NCBI GenBank assembly: GCA_945861195.1 | Contig: CAMATS010000032.1 | Location: 1-12,479, forward strand | Origin: Rhodoferax sp. OV413 | GTDB lineage: Bacteria; Pseudomonadota; Gammaproteobacteria; Burkholderiales; Burkholderiaceae_C | Length of the DNA stretch: 12,479 nt | Direction of reading: 5' to 3' | Shown: positions 1 through 7,043 of the stretch, piece after piece | How positions within the stretch are numbered: the first letter of the stretch is position 1 | How the letters are laid out: each line of letters opens with the position of its first letter | Program-made: the position numbers and the translations under genes | Notes under the pieces: model-generated | Told to the model about the DNA's origin: nothing | Seen by the model: only the letters and a program-made list of their open reading frames with translations | The model's database searches: none

Positions 1-245
1 CGGGCCTTGAGCTTGAGCAAAATGTCCAGCATGCCGTAACTGTCTTTGCCGCCCGACACACACACCATCACCCGGTCGCCGGCCTCGATCATGTTGAAAT
101 CACCAACCGCTTGCCCGACCTGGCGGCACAGGCGTTTTTCGAGCTTGTGGGTTTCGCGCTCGATTTTCAGGGCGCGGCCCGGCTCGGTCGCGGGTGCGGC
201 GGTAGGGGCTTCGGTGGTTTCGGAGTCAATCCAAACGGCGTTCAT
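1..245 (-). CDS. ttcA: tRNA 2-thiocytidine biosynthesis protein TtcA, N-terminal part (runs off window)
   Basis: Only the first 81 codons are inside the window; the rest lies beyond base 1. The translation begins MNAVWIDSETTEAP, has a low-complexity Ala/Pro/Thr stretch to about residue 22, then a helix (KIERETHKLEKRLCRQVGQ) that precedes the pyrophosphatase loop in TtcA proteins. The PP-loop SGGKDS, at about residues 64-69, is visible and is followed by YGMLDILLKLK. Known family role: an ATP-dependent PP-loop, iron-sulfur enzyme that thiolates cytidine 32 of certain tRNAs in the cytoplasm. The Fe-S cysteines lie outside the window. It is the last visible gene of the minus-strand pterin operon, starting 16 bases after the folB stop, so it is probably co-transcribed with it. 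TtcA fits better than TilS because of the preceding helix and the YGMLDIL context. Confidence 0.88.
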   Translation of the reverse strand, partial: MNAVWIDSETTEAPTAAPATEPGRALKIERETHKLEKRLCRQVGQAVGDFNMIEAGDRVMVCVSGGKDSYGMLDILLKLKA

Positions 246-261
246 GGGCTGCTTTCTTGGG

Positions 262-633
262 TCACCACTGGCCGGTTTCGACCCGAATGGCAACTTCACA
301 ATCATCAAAAATCTCGAGCTTGGCAATTTTCACCCGCACGCCCTGCACGCCAGGCAACTGCATCAGCCGGTTGGCCAGCTTGCCGATCAGGGTTTCGAGC
401 AGGTTCACATGCTCGGCAGTGCATTCATCGATGATGATCTTGCGAACCTTGCGGTAATCCAGCACATGGTTGATCTCGTCGTTGCGCGGCAGCAGCGGCT
501 GTGCGCCCAAGCTGAGCTCGGCGTCGACCTGGATCGGCTGGGGTGCGAGCTTCTCCGATTCGAGGATGCCCAGGCTGGCCTCAAAGCGCAGGCCGGTGAG
601 CGTGAGGGTTTGGTTACCCGTTGTAGCGGTCAT
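262..633 (-). CDS. folB: Dihydroneopterin aldolase FolB
   Basis: A 123-aa protein, the usual length of the single-domain FolB/FolX fold. The start chosen is the ATG whose first four bases form the ATGA overlap with the stop of the upstream gene; the frame stays open upstream but lacks family-like sequence. Known role: retro-aldol cleavage of 7,8-dihydroneopterin to 6-hydroxymethyl-7,8-dihydropterin plus glycolaldehyde in cytoplasmic folate synthesis. By motif alignment the catalytic residues appear present: Tyr60 (in HVLDYRKV), Glu80 (in VNLLETL) and Lys105 (in VKIAKLEIF), matching the Tyr/Glu/Lys set of characterised aldolases. The usual Lys-Pro is Lys-Leu here. A second paralogue lies directly upstream, so which of the two is the folate aldolase and which an epimerase-like enzyme cannot be settled from sequence alone. 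Confidence 0.85.
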   Translation of the reverse strand: MTATTGNQTLTLTGLRFEASLGILESEKLAPQPIQVDAELSLGAQPLLPRNDEINHVLDYRKVRKIIIDECTAEHVNLLETLIGKLANRLMQLPGVQGVRVKIAKLEIFDDCEVAIRVETGQW

Positions 634-1046
634 AGGGGTAAGCCTTTTATGCGAAATACTTCGACCCCTACCCCTTCGCAATCCGGGTAAACGTCGGGCT
701 TGCAGGTGGACAGGCGCACCGCCTGGACCTGCGGGTGGGCCAACAGGGAGGCTGCCAATTCGTCGCACAGGGTTTCCTGCAACTCGACATGGCCGCGCTG
801 CACCTGCTCGGCGATCAGGTGGCGAACAAAGTCGTAGTCCACCACCTCGGCCAGTTGGTCAGACTTCGGGGTAGAGGCGCTGTAGGGCACAAACAGCTCC
901 ACATTGAAGACCAGGCGCTGGGCCACGCCTTTCTCGAACGCATGGGCGCCAATGTGCACCGGCAGCACATGGTTGCGCAGGAACAGCCGGCGGCAGCTCA
1001 AAGCCAGCTGGGTCAGCGGGTCATGGGGCGGCTGTTCAGGCGTCAT
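630..1046 (-). CDS. Second dihydroneopterin aldolase / FolX-like paralogue
   Basis: A 138-aa protein of the FolB/FolX family with a roughly 15-residue N-terminal extension (MTPEQPPHDPLTQLA). The pattern is HIGAHAFEKGVAQRLVFNVEL, then VVDYDFVR with Tyr71, VELQETLCDELA with Glu91, and STCKPDVYPDCEGVGVEVFR with Lys116-Pro117, so the aldolase residues seem complete. Family knowledge: members are either dihydroneopterin aldolases or, like FolX, dihydroneopterin-triphosphate 2'-epimerases that feed monapterin synthesis. It overlaps the upstream reductase gene by 11 bases and the downstream folB by 4, so all three are probably translationally coupled. Being next to a FolM/PTR1-type reductase makes a FolX-like job possible; that is inference. 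It is clearly diverged from its neighbour and is not a recent duplicate. Confidence 0.8.
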   Translation of the reverse strand: MTPEQPPHDPLTQLALSCRRLFLRNHVLPVHIGAHAFEKGVAQRLVFNVELFVPYSASTPKSDQLAEVVDYDFVRHLIAEQVQRGHVELQETLCDELAASLLAHPQVQAVRLSTCKPDVYPDCEGVGVEVFRIKGLPL

Positions 1047-1866
1047 GCGCGGGCTCCTGGTTCAGGGTATCGACCACAAACATCACATCGCGTGGCAAGG
1101 GCACCAGGTGCTGGCCGTTGTCCACGGTGAGGGTGACGCCGGTGATGCAAGGGTTGTGGGCCAGAAACAGGCAACTGGCCGCCACCTGAGCCGGGTCGGT
1201 GGCATGGCGCAGCAGGTTGACCCGGCCGGCCTGGTCAAAATTGGCCTGAGACTGCGGCCCACTCAAAAACATCAGGCCGGGTGCCACGCCACACACCCGC
1301 AGCGCGGGCGCCAGGGCCTGGGCCTGCAGGGCCACCGCCCGCTCCAGCGCCAGCTTGCTCACTGTGTAAGAAAAGTAATCGGGGTTGAGGTTGAACACCT
1401 TCTGGTCCAGCACATGGATCACGCTGCGCAGGCCGGCAGGCTCCCCAATTGGCGGCGCTTGGGCCAGGCTTTGCGCCATCAGGCCGGCCAGCGCCAGCGG
1501 TGCCAGCAAATTCACCTCGAGCTGGCTGCGCGCCCCGGCCTCGTCCATGGCCGCAGCACTGTCGGGCTCAAAACTCGACGCGTTGTTCACCAGTGCGTGC
1601 AGCGGCCCGCTTTGCGCGGTGATGGTGTCCATCAGGCGGCGCCGGGCGGCTGCATCGGCCAGGTCGGCCTGGATCGGGTGCGCCTGCACGCCCAGCAGGC
1701 GCAGCTCGGCGCACAGGGCCTGGGCCGGCGCCTCAGCGTGTTGGTAATGGCACCAGACCTGCCAGCCGGCCTGCGCAAATTGCCGGCACAGCAGCGCACC
1801 CAGACGCCGCGCCCCGCCAGTGACCAAGACCTGCTTGGGCCGGGCTTCGGTTAAAGGTTTAAGCAT
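1036..1866 (-). CDS. folM: Pteridine reductase / dihydromonapterin reductase (FolM-PTR1 type SDR)
   Basis: A 276-aa short-chain dehydrogenase with a Rossmann fold. The cofactor loop is TGGARRLG (residues 16-23). The Arg-Arg-Leu-Gly form, rather than Gly-Ile-Gly, is typical of NADPH-dependent PTR1/FolM enzymes. NNASSF (94-99) is also typical of that group. The catalytic set appears to be Asp154, Tyr167 and Lys171 (HVLDQ, then SYTVSK), with Asp where ordinary SDRs have Ser. PTR1 has the same Asp-13-Tyr-4-Lys spacing. Known role: reduction of dihydropterins (dihydromonapterin, dihydrofolate) to tetrahydro forms. I start at the ATG at 1864-1866; the frame extends to a GTG at 1905, but the added residues look like leader sequence and there is no Shine-Dalgarno at either. 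It is first in the operon with two FolB-family genes, which supports a pterin substrate. Confidence 0.82.
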   Translation of the reverse strand: MLKPLTEARPKQVLVTGGARRLGALLCRQFAQAGWQVWCHYQHAEAPAQALCAELRLLGVQAHPIQADLADAAARRRLMDTITAQSGPLHALVNNASSFEPDSAAAMDEAGARSQLEVNLLAPLALAGLMAQSLAQAPPIGEPAGLRSVIHVLDQKVFNLNPDYFSYTVSKLALERAVALQAQALAPALRVCGVAPGLMFLSGPQSQANFDQAGRVNLLRHATDPAQVAASCLFLAHNPCITGVTLTVDNGQHLVPLPRDVMFVVDTLNQEPAHDA

Positions 1867-1943
1867 GGAGATTGGGCCTGGCTGCGGCCCTAGGCGCAGG
1901 CGCACATGGCCGCTGTAGGCTGACTGTTAACATCAAATGAACC

Positions 1944-3080
1944 ATGTATGAATTGCCCGACGAAGAGGTTTCGACCGGTCTGCGCCGAATTATCGGGGAT
2001 GCGCTGGCCAGCTCTGACGGCTGGCTCGGCTTTGATGCCTTCATGGCCTTAGCCCTTTATGCGCCCGGCCTGGGCTATTACGCGCGCGACAGCCTGAAGT
2101 TTGGCGCCCTGCCCTACCAGCGGCAGGATGGACGGCTGGTGGCCGGCAGCGATTTTGTCACCGCGCCCGAAATATCCCCGCTGTTCGGCCAAACACTGGC
2201 AGCCCAACTTCAGCAGGCCCTGCAGCAAACACACACAGACACCCTTTGGGAGTTTGGCGCGGGCTCCGGTGCGCTGGCGCTGCAGCTGCTGAGCAGTTGG
2301 GCCGAGCAGGGCAAGCCCTTGCCGCAGTACCGAATCGTCGAACTGTCGGCCACGCTGCGGGCCCGGCAGCAAGCCACCCTGGCCGCATTCACCGACCAGG
2401 TGCAATGGCTAGACGCCCTGCCCGCGCAACTGACGGGCGTACTCCTGGGCAACGAGGTGCTGGATGCGATGCCGGTCAAGCTGCTGGCCCGCGTGGGCGG
2501 CGCCTGGTTTGAACGCGGCGTGGCAGCCGCTGCGAATGGCAACGGCTGGGCTTGGCAAGACCGGCCCACCACGCTGCGGCCCCCCTTTGAGGTTGCGGAC
2601 GACCACGACTACCTGAGCGAAATCCACCCCCAGGCCGAGGCCTTCATCCGCACCCTGGCCGAGCGTCTGGTGGCCGGTGCGGCGTTTTTCATTGACTACG
2701 GATTCCCCGAACACGAGTACTACCACCCGCAGCGGCACATGGGTACGCTGATGTGCCACCGGGCCCACCAGAGCGATACCGACCCGCTGCTGCTGGTCGG
2801 GCACAAGGACATCACCGCCCATGTCAATTTCACTGGCATTGCACTCGCAGCGCAGGACGCTGGCCTGAGCCTTTTAGGCTATTGCAGCCAGGCCCGCTTT
2901 TTGATCAACTGCGGCATCGGCCCCAAGCTGGATGCCGCGCCGCTGCCACAGCGGGCCCAGGCCCAACACCTGCTGCAAGAGCACGAGATGGGCGAGTTGT
3001 TCAAGGTCATCGGCCTGTGCCGGGGCCAGCCCTGGGACGCACTGGGCTTTGCCCAAGGCGACCGCAGCCACACCCTGTAA
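1944..3080 (+). CDS. MidA/NDUFAF7-family class I SAM-dependent methyltransferase (DUF185)
   Basis: A 378-aa protein. The N-terminal stretch FDAFMALALYAPGLGYYARD (30-49) is the family signature. It is followed by DFVTAPEISPLFGQ (70-83), the SAM-binding glycine loop EFGAGSGALA (103-112), GNEVLDAMPVK (169-179), and a late block FFIDYGFPEHEYYHPQR...GTLMCHRAH...GHKDITAHVNF. All are characteristic of the MidA (Dictyostelium) / NDUFAF7 family. NDUFAF7 dimethylates an arginine of a complex I subunit in mitochondria; the substrate of the bacterial members is mostly unknown, so I claim only methyltransferase. It is divergent from the folM-like gene, with about 77 bases between the starts and no clear Shine-Dalgarno before the ATG. 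DUF2905 follows 15 bases after its stop, so the two probably share a transcript. Confidence 0.85.
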   Translation: MYELPDEEVSTGLRRIIGDALASSDGWLGFDAFMALALYAPGLGYYARDSLKFGALPYQRQDGRLVAGSDFVTAPEISPLFGQTLAAQLQQALQQTHTDTLWEFGAGSGALALQLLSSWAEQGKPLPQYRIVELSATLRARQQATLAAFTDQVQWLDALPAQLTGVLLGNEVLDAMPVKLLARVGGAWFERGVAAAANGNGWAWQDRPTTLRPPFEVADDHDYLSEIHPQAEAFIRTLAERLVAGAAFFIDYGFPEHEYYHPQRHMGTLMCHRAHQSDTDPLLLVGHKDITAHVNFTGIALAAQDAGLSLLGYCSQARFLINCGIGPKLDAAPLPQRAQAQHLLQEHEMGELFKVIGLCRGQPWDALGFAQGDRSHTL

Positions 3081-3095
3081 CCTAGAAAAACAAGC

Positions 3096-3290
3096 ATGTT
3101 CCGCTGGCTGCTGGTGATTTTTTTGGCCTTAATGGTCATCAATGCCCTGACCCCGTGGGTGCGCAAACTGGGGGTGGGGAAACTGCCTGGCGATCTGCGC
3201 TTCAAGCTGTTTGGACGGGAATTTTTCCTGCCCTTCACCAGCACTGTGTTGCTCAGCTTGGTTGCGGCAGCTTTGGCCAGGTTTATCTGA
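3096..3290 (+). CDS. DUF2905 family small inner-membrane protein
   Basis: A 64-aa protein with two hydrophobic segments: residues 3-20 (RWLLVIFLALMVINALTP) and about 46-62 (FLPFTSTVLLSLVAAAL). Between them is the family core LGVGKLPGDLRFKLFGREFFLPF, which matches the GxLPGDIxxxxxxxxFYFP pattern of DUF2905. The function is unknown in the family; a two-helix membrane hairpin is what the sequence shows. It lies 15 bases downstream of the MidA-family gene. The ATG is preceded only by an A-rich stretch, without a good ribosome binding site. It is followed by two hairpins in the convergent gap. Confidence 0.85.
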   Translation: MFRWLLVIFLALMVINALTPWVRKLGVGKLPGDLRFKLFGREFFLPFTSTVLLSLVAAALARFI

Positions 3291-3318
3291 GGCGAGTGCT
3301 CAAACCCTGCATGTGAAC

Positions 3319-3363
3319 AGGGGCCCGCTGTTCAAGCGGAGCCCCTCGGCCAATGGCTGGCCG
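3319..3363. terminator. Two tandem hairpins between convergent genes, possible terminator
   Basis: Two adjacent inverted repeats fill the gap between DUF2905 (plus) and the secreted peptide gene (minus). The first is an 11-bp stem: AGGGGC+CCGCT at 3319-3329, loop GTTCA, AGCGG at 3335-3339, one bulged A, GCCCCT at 3341-3346. The second is CGGCCA (3347-3352), a 5-base loop, TGGCCG (3358-3363). Neither is followed by a clear T run on either strand, so the intrinsic terminator call is tentative; a role in RNA 3' end protection is also possible. Confidence 0.4.
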
Positions 3364-3373
3364 CGTTCATCAA

Positions 3374-3535
3374 TTACTTCTTTGCAGCTGACTCTTTCGG
3401 GCAGTCTTTCTTTTCTGCATCGGTCCACTTGTGGTCTTTTGTGCCAGCGAGCTTGGCGCAATCTGCCTTAGCAAAGGCGCTGACTGAAACGCTTGCAAAA
3501 GCGGCAACGAGAACCAGGGAAAGCAATTTACGCAT
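3374..3535 (-). CDS. Small secreted/periplasmic peptide (53 aa)
   Basis: A 53-codon gene beginning MRKLLSLVLVAAFASVSVSA. It has a textbook Sec signal: two basic residues, a hydrophobic core, and a likely cut after AFA (residue 22) or AKA (24). The mature part is only about 30 residues, very polar and lysine-rich (KLAGTKDHKWTDAEKKDCPKESAAKK), with two cysteines (26 and 45) that could form a disulfide. A strong Shine-Dalgarno (TTAGGAGA) lies about 9 bases before the ATG, and a perfect TATAAT sits further upstream on the same strand, so the gene is almost certainly real although short. I do not recognise a named family; small lysine-rich periplasmic proteins of this build occur in Burkholderiales. 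Function unknown. Confidence 0.75.
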   Translation of the reverse strand: MRKLLSLVLVAAFASVSVSAFAKADCAKLAGTKDHKWTDAEKKDCPKESAAKK

Positions 3536-3579
3536 AAAAATTCTCCTAAATTGATAAAAACGACATTTTTCTAATGCCG

Positions 3580-3609
3580 ATTATAACTTTACACCATTTT
3601 TATGGGTCA
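3580..3609 (-). promoter_or_regulatory. Sigma-70-type promoter of the secreted peptide gene
   Basis: On the minus strand a perfect TATAAT (3580-3585) is preceded, with an 18-base spacer, by TGACCC (3604-3609), a partial -35. Transcription would start near 3573, giving a leader of about 38 bases that contains the AGGAG ribosome binding site. The -10 match is strong and the -35 weak. The rest of the 3536-3792 gap is AT-rich, and I see no convincing plus-strand promoter for flhB in it. Confidence 0.5.
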
Positions 3610-3792
3610 TTCTGTTTTTGAAAACTTTTAGCTTCTGGAGTATTGTTCTGTTCTGGCTTTTTTTGCAAAGATCACTGCACAGGGGACCAGCCCGCTTGTA
3701 CTTTGTGAACAGTGCCGCAAAGCAGTCGCTTATCGGCCTTTAGACTGATCCAGGGGTTCAGACAATGGTGGCAACTCTACAGTTTGCACACC

Positions 3793-4947
3793 ATGGACTC
3801 CAGCCAGGACAAACAGCTACCCGCATCTGAGCGCCGGCTCAACAAGGCTCGCGAAGACGGGCAGGTCACCCGCTCGCGCGACCTGTCGCACCTGGCGGTG
3901 CTGGGCATCGGAGGCTTGGCCATGATGGCGCTGGCACCACATATGTTTGGGCAGTTCAAGCTCTACTTGGGCCGGCAGCTGAGTTTTGATGCCCGCACGA
4001 TCACGCAGCCCACCGAGATGCTGCAGCGCTTGCAAGACATGGTCGGTATCGGCCTGCTCGGTGCGGCGGTGTTTGGTCTGATTGTGGCGGCAGCAGCCAT
4101 GTTGAGCACGGTCGCCGCCGGGGGCTGGGTGGCCAGCTTGAAGCCGGTGATGCCTGACTTCAGCCGCGCCAACCCCTTGACGGGTTTCGGGCGCCTGTTC
4201 ACCAAAGACCGACTCAGCGATGTGCTGAAAATGGTGGTTTTGACAGTGGTGCTGCTTGCCCTGGGAACGGTCTACCTGAGCTCTAGCCTGGGCGCTTTGG
4301 CGATGCTGGTGTTGCAGCCCTCTACCGCTGCCCTGCAGTATGTGGCCGACTGGCTGATACGCGGCATGGGGCTGATGCTGCTGGTGATTTTGCTGCTGGC
4401 CTTGGTCGATGTGCCACTGCAAAACTTTTTGCACAAATCGCGCCTGAAGATGTCGCACCAGGAGGTCAAGCAGGAGCACAAAGAGTCTGACGGCAACCCA
4501 CTGCTCAAATCCAAACAGCGCCAGCGTCAGCGAGAGGCAGCCCAGGGCAACAGCATTGCTGCAGTGCCAAAGGCTGATTTTGTGCTGATGAATCCAAGCC
4601 ATTTTGCGGTGGCAATCCGTTATGACGAGGCCAGCATGCGCGCCCCGCAAGTGATCTCCAAAGGCGCGGACCTGCTGGCCATGCGGATACGCGATTTGGC
4701 CAAGCAAAACGCGATTCCAGTGCTGCAGTCACCCATGCTGGCGCGTGCGCTGTATGCCAATGCCGAGCTGGACCAGGATATTCCGGCTAGCCTGTACACC
4801 GCTGTGGCTCAGGTGATGGTCTACATCTACCGGCTCAAGGCTGCGCTGCGCGGAGACGGGCCGATGCCCGGGGAGCCACCGCTGCCCTTTGTGCCGCCCG
4901 AGCTCGATCCGCTGTCTCGGGTGATTGCCGCCAGGAACCCGCCATGA
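3793..4947 (+). CDS. flhB: Flagellar type III export gate protein FlhB (substrate-specificity switch), NPSH variant
   Basis: A 384-aa protein of normal family length. The start is the ATG giving MDSSQDKQLPASERRLNKAREDGQV, the conserved cytoplasmic N-terminus; the frame is open upstream to a GTG at 3712, but those residues are unlike FlhB. Four membrane segments lie at about 33-55, 84-108, 146-174 and 188-208, then the linker KSRLKMSHQEVKQEHKESDG and the cytoplasmic FlhBC domain. Known role: part of the inner-membrane export gate; self-cleavage at Asn-Pro in NPTH switches export from rod-hook to filament proteins. Here the site reads NPSH (residues 267-270), a Thr to Ser change, with Asn, Pro and His kept. 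Downstream conserved blocks (APQVISKGADLLAMRIRDLA, SPMLARALYANAELDQDIP) are intact. Its stop overlaps the flhA start (ATGA). Confidence 0.95.
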   Translation: MDSSQDKQLPASERRLNKAREDGQVTRSRDLSHLAVLGIGGLAMMALAPHMFGQFKLYLGRQLSFDARTITQPTEMLQRLQDMVGIGLLGAAVFGLIVAAAAMLSTVAAGGWVASLKPVMPDFSRANPLTGFGRLFTKDRLSDVLKMVVLTVVLLALGTVYLSSSLGALAMLVLQPSTAALQYVADWLIRGMGLMLLVILLLALVDVPLQNFLHKSRLKMSHQEVKQEHKESDGNPLLKSKQRQRQREAAQGNSIAAVPKADFVLMNPSHFAVAIRYDEASMRAPQVISKGADLLAMRIRDLAKQNAIPVLQSPMLARALYANAELDQDIPASLYTAVAQVMVYIYRLKAALRGDGPMPGEPPLPFVPPELDPLSRVIAARNPP

Positions 4948-7043
4948 ACCCGCAACTCCAGGCCTTGAAAAACTGGTTTGACAGCAACAAGAGCTTGATT
5001 CAGGGTGCGGCGGCACCGATTTTGGTGGTGGCAATTTTGGCGATGATGGTGTTGCCCATGCCGCCCTGGCTGCTCGACACTTTCTTTACCCTGAATATTG
5101 CAGTCGCGCTGATGGTGATGATGGTGGCAGCCTACATGCTGCGCCCACTGGATTTCTCGGCTTTTCCGGCAATTTTGCTGCTCACTACCCTGATGCGGCT
5201 GTCGCTCAACGTGGCCTCTACCCGGGTGGTGCTGCTCGAGGGGCACACCGGCCCGGGCGCGGCAGGCGCAGTGATCGAGGCCTTTGGCCACTTTTTGATC
5301 GGCGGCAATTTTGCGGTCGGCTTGATTGTGTTTTCGATTTTGGTGGTGATCAACTTTGTCGTCGTGACCAAGGGCGCCGAACGCATTGCCGAGGTATCAG
5401 CGCGCTTTGCACTCGATGCCATGCCGGGCAAACAGATGGCCGTGGACGCCGACCTGAATGCCGGATTGATCGACGAGAAAGAGGCTAAACGGCGGCGTGC
5501 CGAGGTGTCTGAAGAGGCAGACTTTTTTGGCTCGATGGACGGTGCCTCCAAGTTTGTGCGGGGCGACGCGGTGGCCGGCATCCTGATTTTGCTGATCAAC
5601 ATCTTCGGCGGCTTTGCCATTGGCGTGTTGCAGCACGGCCTGAGCGCCGGCCAGGCGGCTGACACCTATATCTTGCTGGCTGTGGGCGACGCTCTGGTGG
5701 CCCAGGTACCGGGTCTGCTGATCTCGGTGGCCGCCGCCATGGTGGTCTCACGGGTCGGCAAAGAGCAGGATTTGGGGCGCCAGATCGTGGCGCAAATGCT
5801 GGTATCGCCAAAGGTGCTGGGCATCACGGCAAGCATCATGGGGGTGCTTGGTGTGATACCCGGCATGCCGCATGTGGTGTTCCTGGGCATTGCCCTGGTG
5901 CTGGGCTATGGTGCCTGGGCGATAGCCCACCAGCCAGCAGCGCCAGACCCCGCTGCACTGGCTGCCGCCAGTGGCCCGGCCATCGGTCACGGGCCCGAGG
6001 GCGACGCTTCCTGGGACGACCTGCAGCCGGTCGATCAGCTTGGGCTAGAGCTGGGTTACCGGCTGATTGCACTGGTGGACAAGGGTCGCCAGGGTGATCT
6101 GCTGACCCGCATCAAGGGTGTGCGGCGCAAGTTCGCCCAAGAGGTGGGGTTTTTGCCGCCGCCAGTGCATGTGCGCGACAACCTGGACCTCAGGCCCAGC
6201 GGCTACCGCATCACCCTGCGCGGCGTGACCATGGGTGAGGGCGAGGCTTTTCCAGGCATGCACATGGCGATCAACCCCGGGGGTATCACCACCCCCTTGA
6301 TCGGCACTGCCACCACCGACCCGGCCTTTGGCCTGCCGGCCCACTGGATTGATGACAGCCAGAGGGAAGCCGCGCAAATGGCTGGCTTTACCGTGGTTGA
6401 TTCAGAGACCGTGATGGCGACACATTTGTCACACTTGATGCAAGTGCAGGCCTCCAAATTACTCAGCCGAACCGAGACCCAGCAGCTGGTGGAGTATGTG
6501 GCCAAGCAGGCCCCCAAATTGATTGAAGAAGTCGTTCCAAAAATGGTGCCAATCGCGGTTTTCCAGAAAGTTCTCCAGCTCTTGCTGGAGGAGTCCGTGC
6601 ACATCCGTGACATCCGCACCATCATTGAATCATTGGCCGAGCATGCCAGCAGTGTGAGCGATCCGGCCGAGCTGGCGCGGCGGGTCCGCGTGGCCCTGTC
6701 GCCGGCCATCGTGCAGCAAATTTATGGCCCTGCCCGCGAGCTCGATGTGATTGCTATCGAGCCGGCACTCGAGCGCTTGCTGGTGCAGGCCCTGGGCAAT
6801 GCAGCGGGTGCCGCGCTGGACCCCGGAGTGGCCGAGCTGCTCAACCGCTCAGCGGCCGAAGTGGCGCTGCGCCAAGAGGAACTCGGTGTGCCCGCCTGCC
6901 TGCTGGTGCCCGATTCGATCCGCAGCGCCATCGCTCGGCTGGTGCGGCGGGTGGCACCGCGCCTGCAAGTGCTGGCGCACAGCGAAATCCCTGAGTCTCA
7001 CAGCATCCGCATTGGCCCGATCCTCAAAGGCGCTCCATCATGA
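4944..7043 (+). CDS. flhA: Flagellar type III export gate protein FlhA
   Basis: A 699-aa protein, full length for the family. The N-terminal half has about eight hydrophobic segments up to roughly residue 325, starting with APILVVAILAMMVLPMP. Between them is the conserved FHIPEP-family cytoplasmic loop (about 143-210), containing RFALDAMPGKQMAVDADLNAG and DFFGSMDGASKFVRGDA. Lys203 and Asp208 fall at the same numbers as in the Salmonella protein, where they are important for proton-driven export. The C-terminal half (about 360-699) is the FlhAC docking platform for chaperone-substrate complexes, with PPVHVRDN, GGITTPLIGTATTDPAFGLPAHWI and HSEIPESHSIRIGPIL. An AGGAA lies about 10 bases before the ATG. 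The gene overlaps flhB at its start and flhF at its end by ATGA. It is the flagellar form rather than an injectisome homologue, given the neighbours. Confidence 0.97.
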   Translation: MNPQLQALKNWFDSNKSLIQGAAAPILVVAILAMMVLPMPPWLLDTFFTLNIAVALMVMMVAAYMLRPLDFSAFPAILLLTTLMRLSLNVASTRVVLLEGHTGPGAAGAVIEAFGHFLIGGNFAVGLIVFSILVVINFVVVTKGAERIAEVSARFALDAMPGKQMAVDADLNAGLIDEKEAKRRRAEVSEEADFFGSMDGASKFVRGDAVAGILILLINIFGGFAIGVLQHGLSAGQAADTYILLAVGDALVAQVPGLLISVAAAMVVSRVGKEQDLGRQIVAQMLVSPKVLGITASIMGVLGVIPGMPHVVFLGIALVLGYGAWAIAHQPAAPDPAALAAASGPAIGHGPEGDASWDDLQPVDQLGLELGYRLIALVDKGRQGDLLTRIKGVRRKFAQEVGFLPPPVHVRDNLDLRPSGYRITLRGVTMGEGEAFPGMHMAINPGGITTPLIGTATTDPAFGLPAHWIDDSQREAAQMAGFTVVDSETVMATHLSHLMQVQASKLLSRTETQQLVEYVAKQAPKLIEEVVPKMVPIAVFQKVLQLLLEESVHIRDIRTIIESLAEHASSVSDPAELARRVRVALSPAIVQQIYGPARELDVIAIEPALERLLVQALGNAAGAALDPGVAELLNRSAAEVALRQEELGVPACLLVPDSIRSAIARLVRRVAPRLQVLAHSEIPESHSIRIGPILKGAPS

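Noticed and set aside
904..1854. Long plus-strand open frame (316 codons) opposite the reductase gene
   Set aside because: Antisense shadow of the folM-like gene in GC-rich DNA; its translation is Gln/Arg/His-rich with no domain pattern, while the minus-strand frame has full SDR motifs.
3555..3583. Sigma-28-like promoter (TAAA ... GCCGATTA) on the plus strand
   Set aside because: The spacer is 17 rather than about 15 bases, and the same bases form the perfect TATAAT of the minus-strand peptide gene.
3654..3668. Sigma-54-like element (TGGC ... TTGCA) upstream of flhB
   Set aside because: The GG and GC pairs are two bases too close for the -24/-12 spacing; probably chance in a T run.
3712..3792. 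Upstream GTG start for flhB adding 27 residues
   Set aside because: The added residues do not resemble FlhB N-termini; the ATG at 3793 gives the conserved start ahead of ASERRLNKAREDGQ.
3817..4707. Minus-strand open frame of 296 codons opposite flhB
   Set aside because: Shadow of flhB; the His/Gln-rich translation has no recognisable motif and no ribosome binding site.
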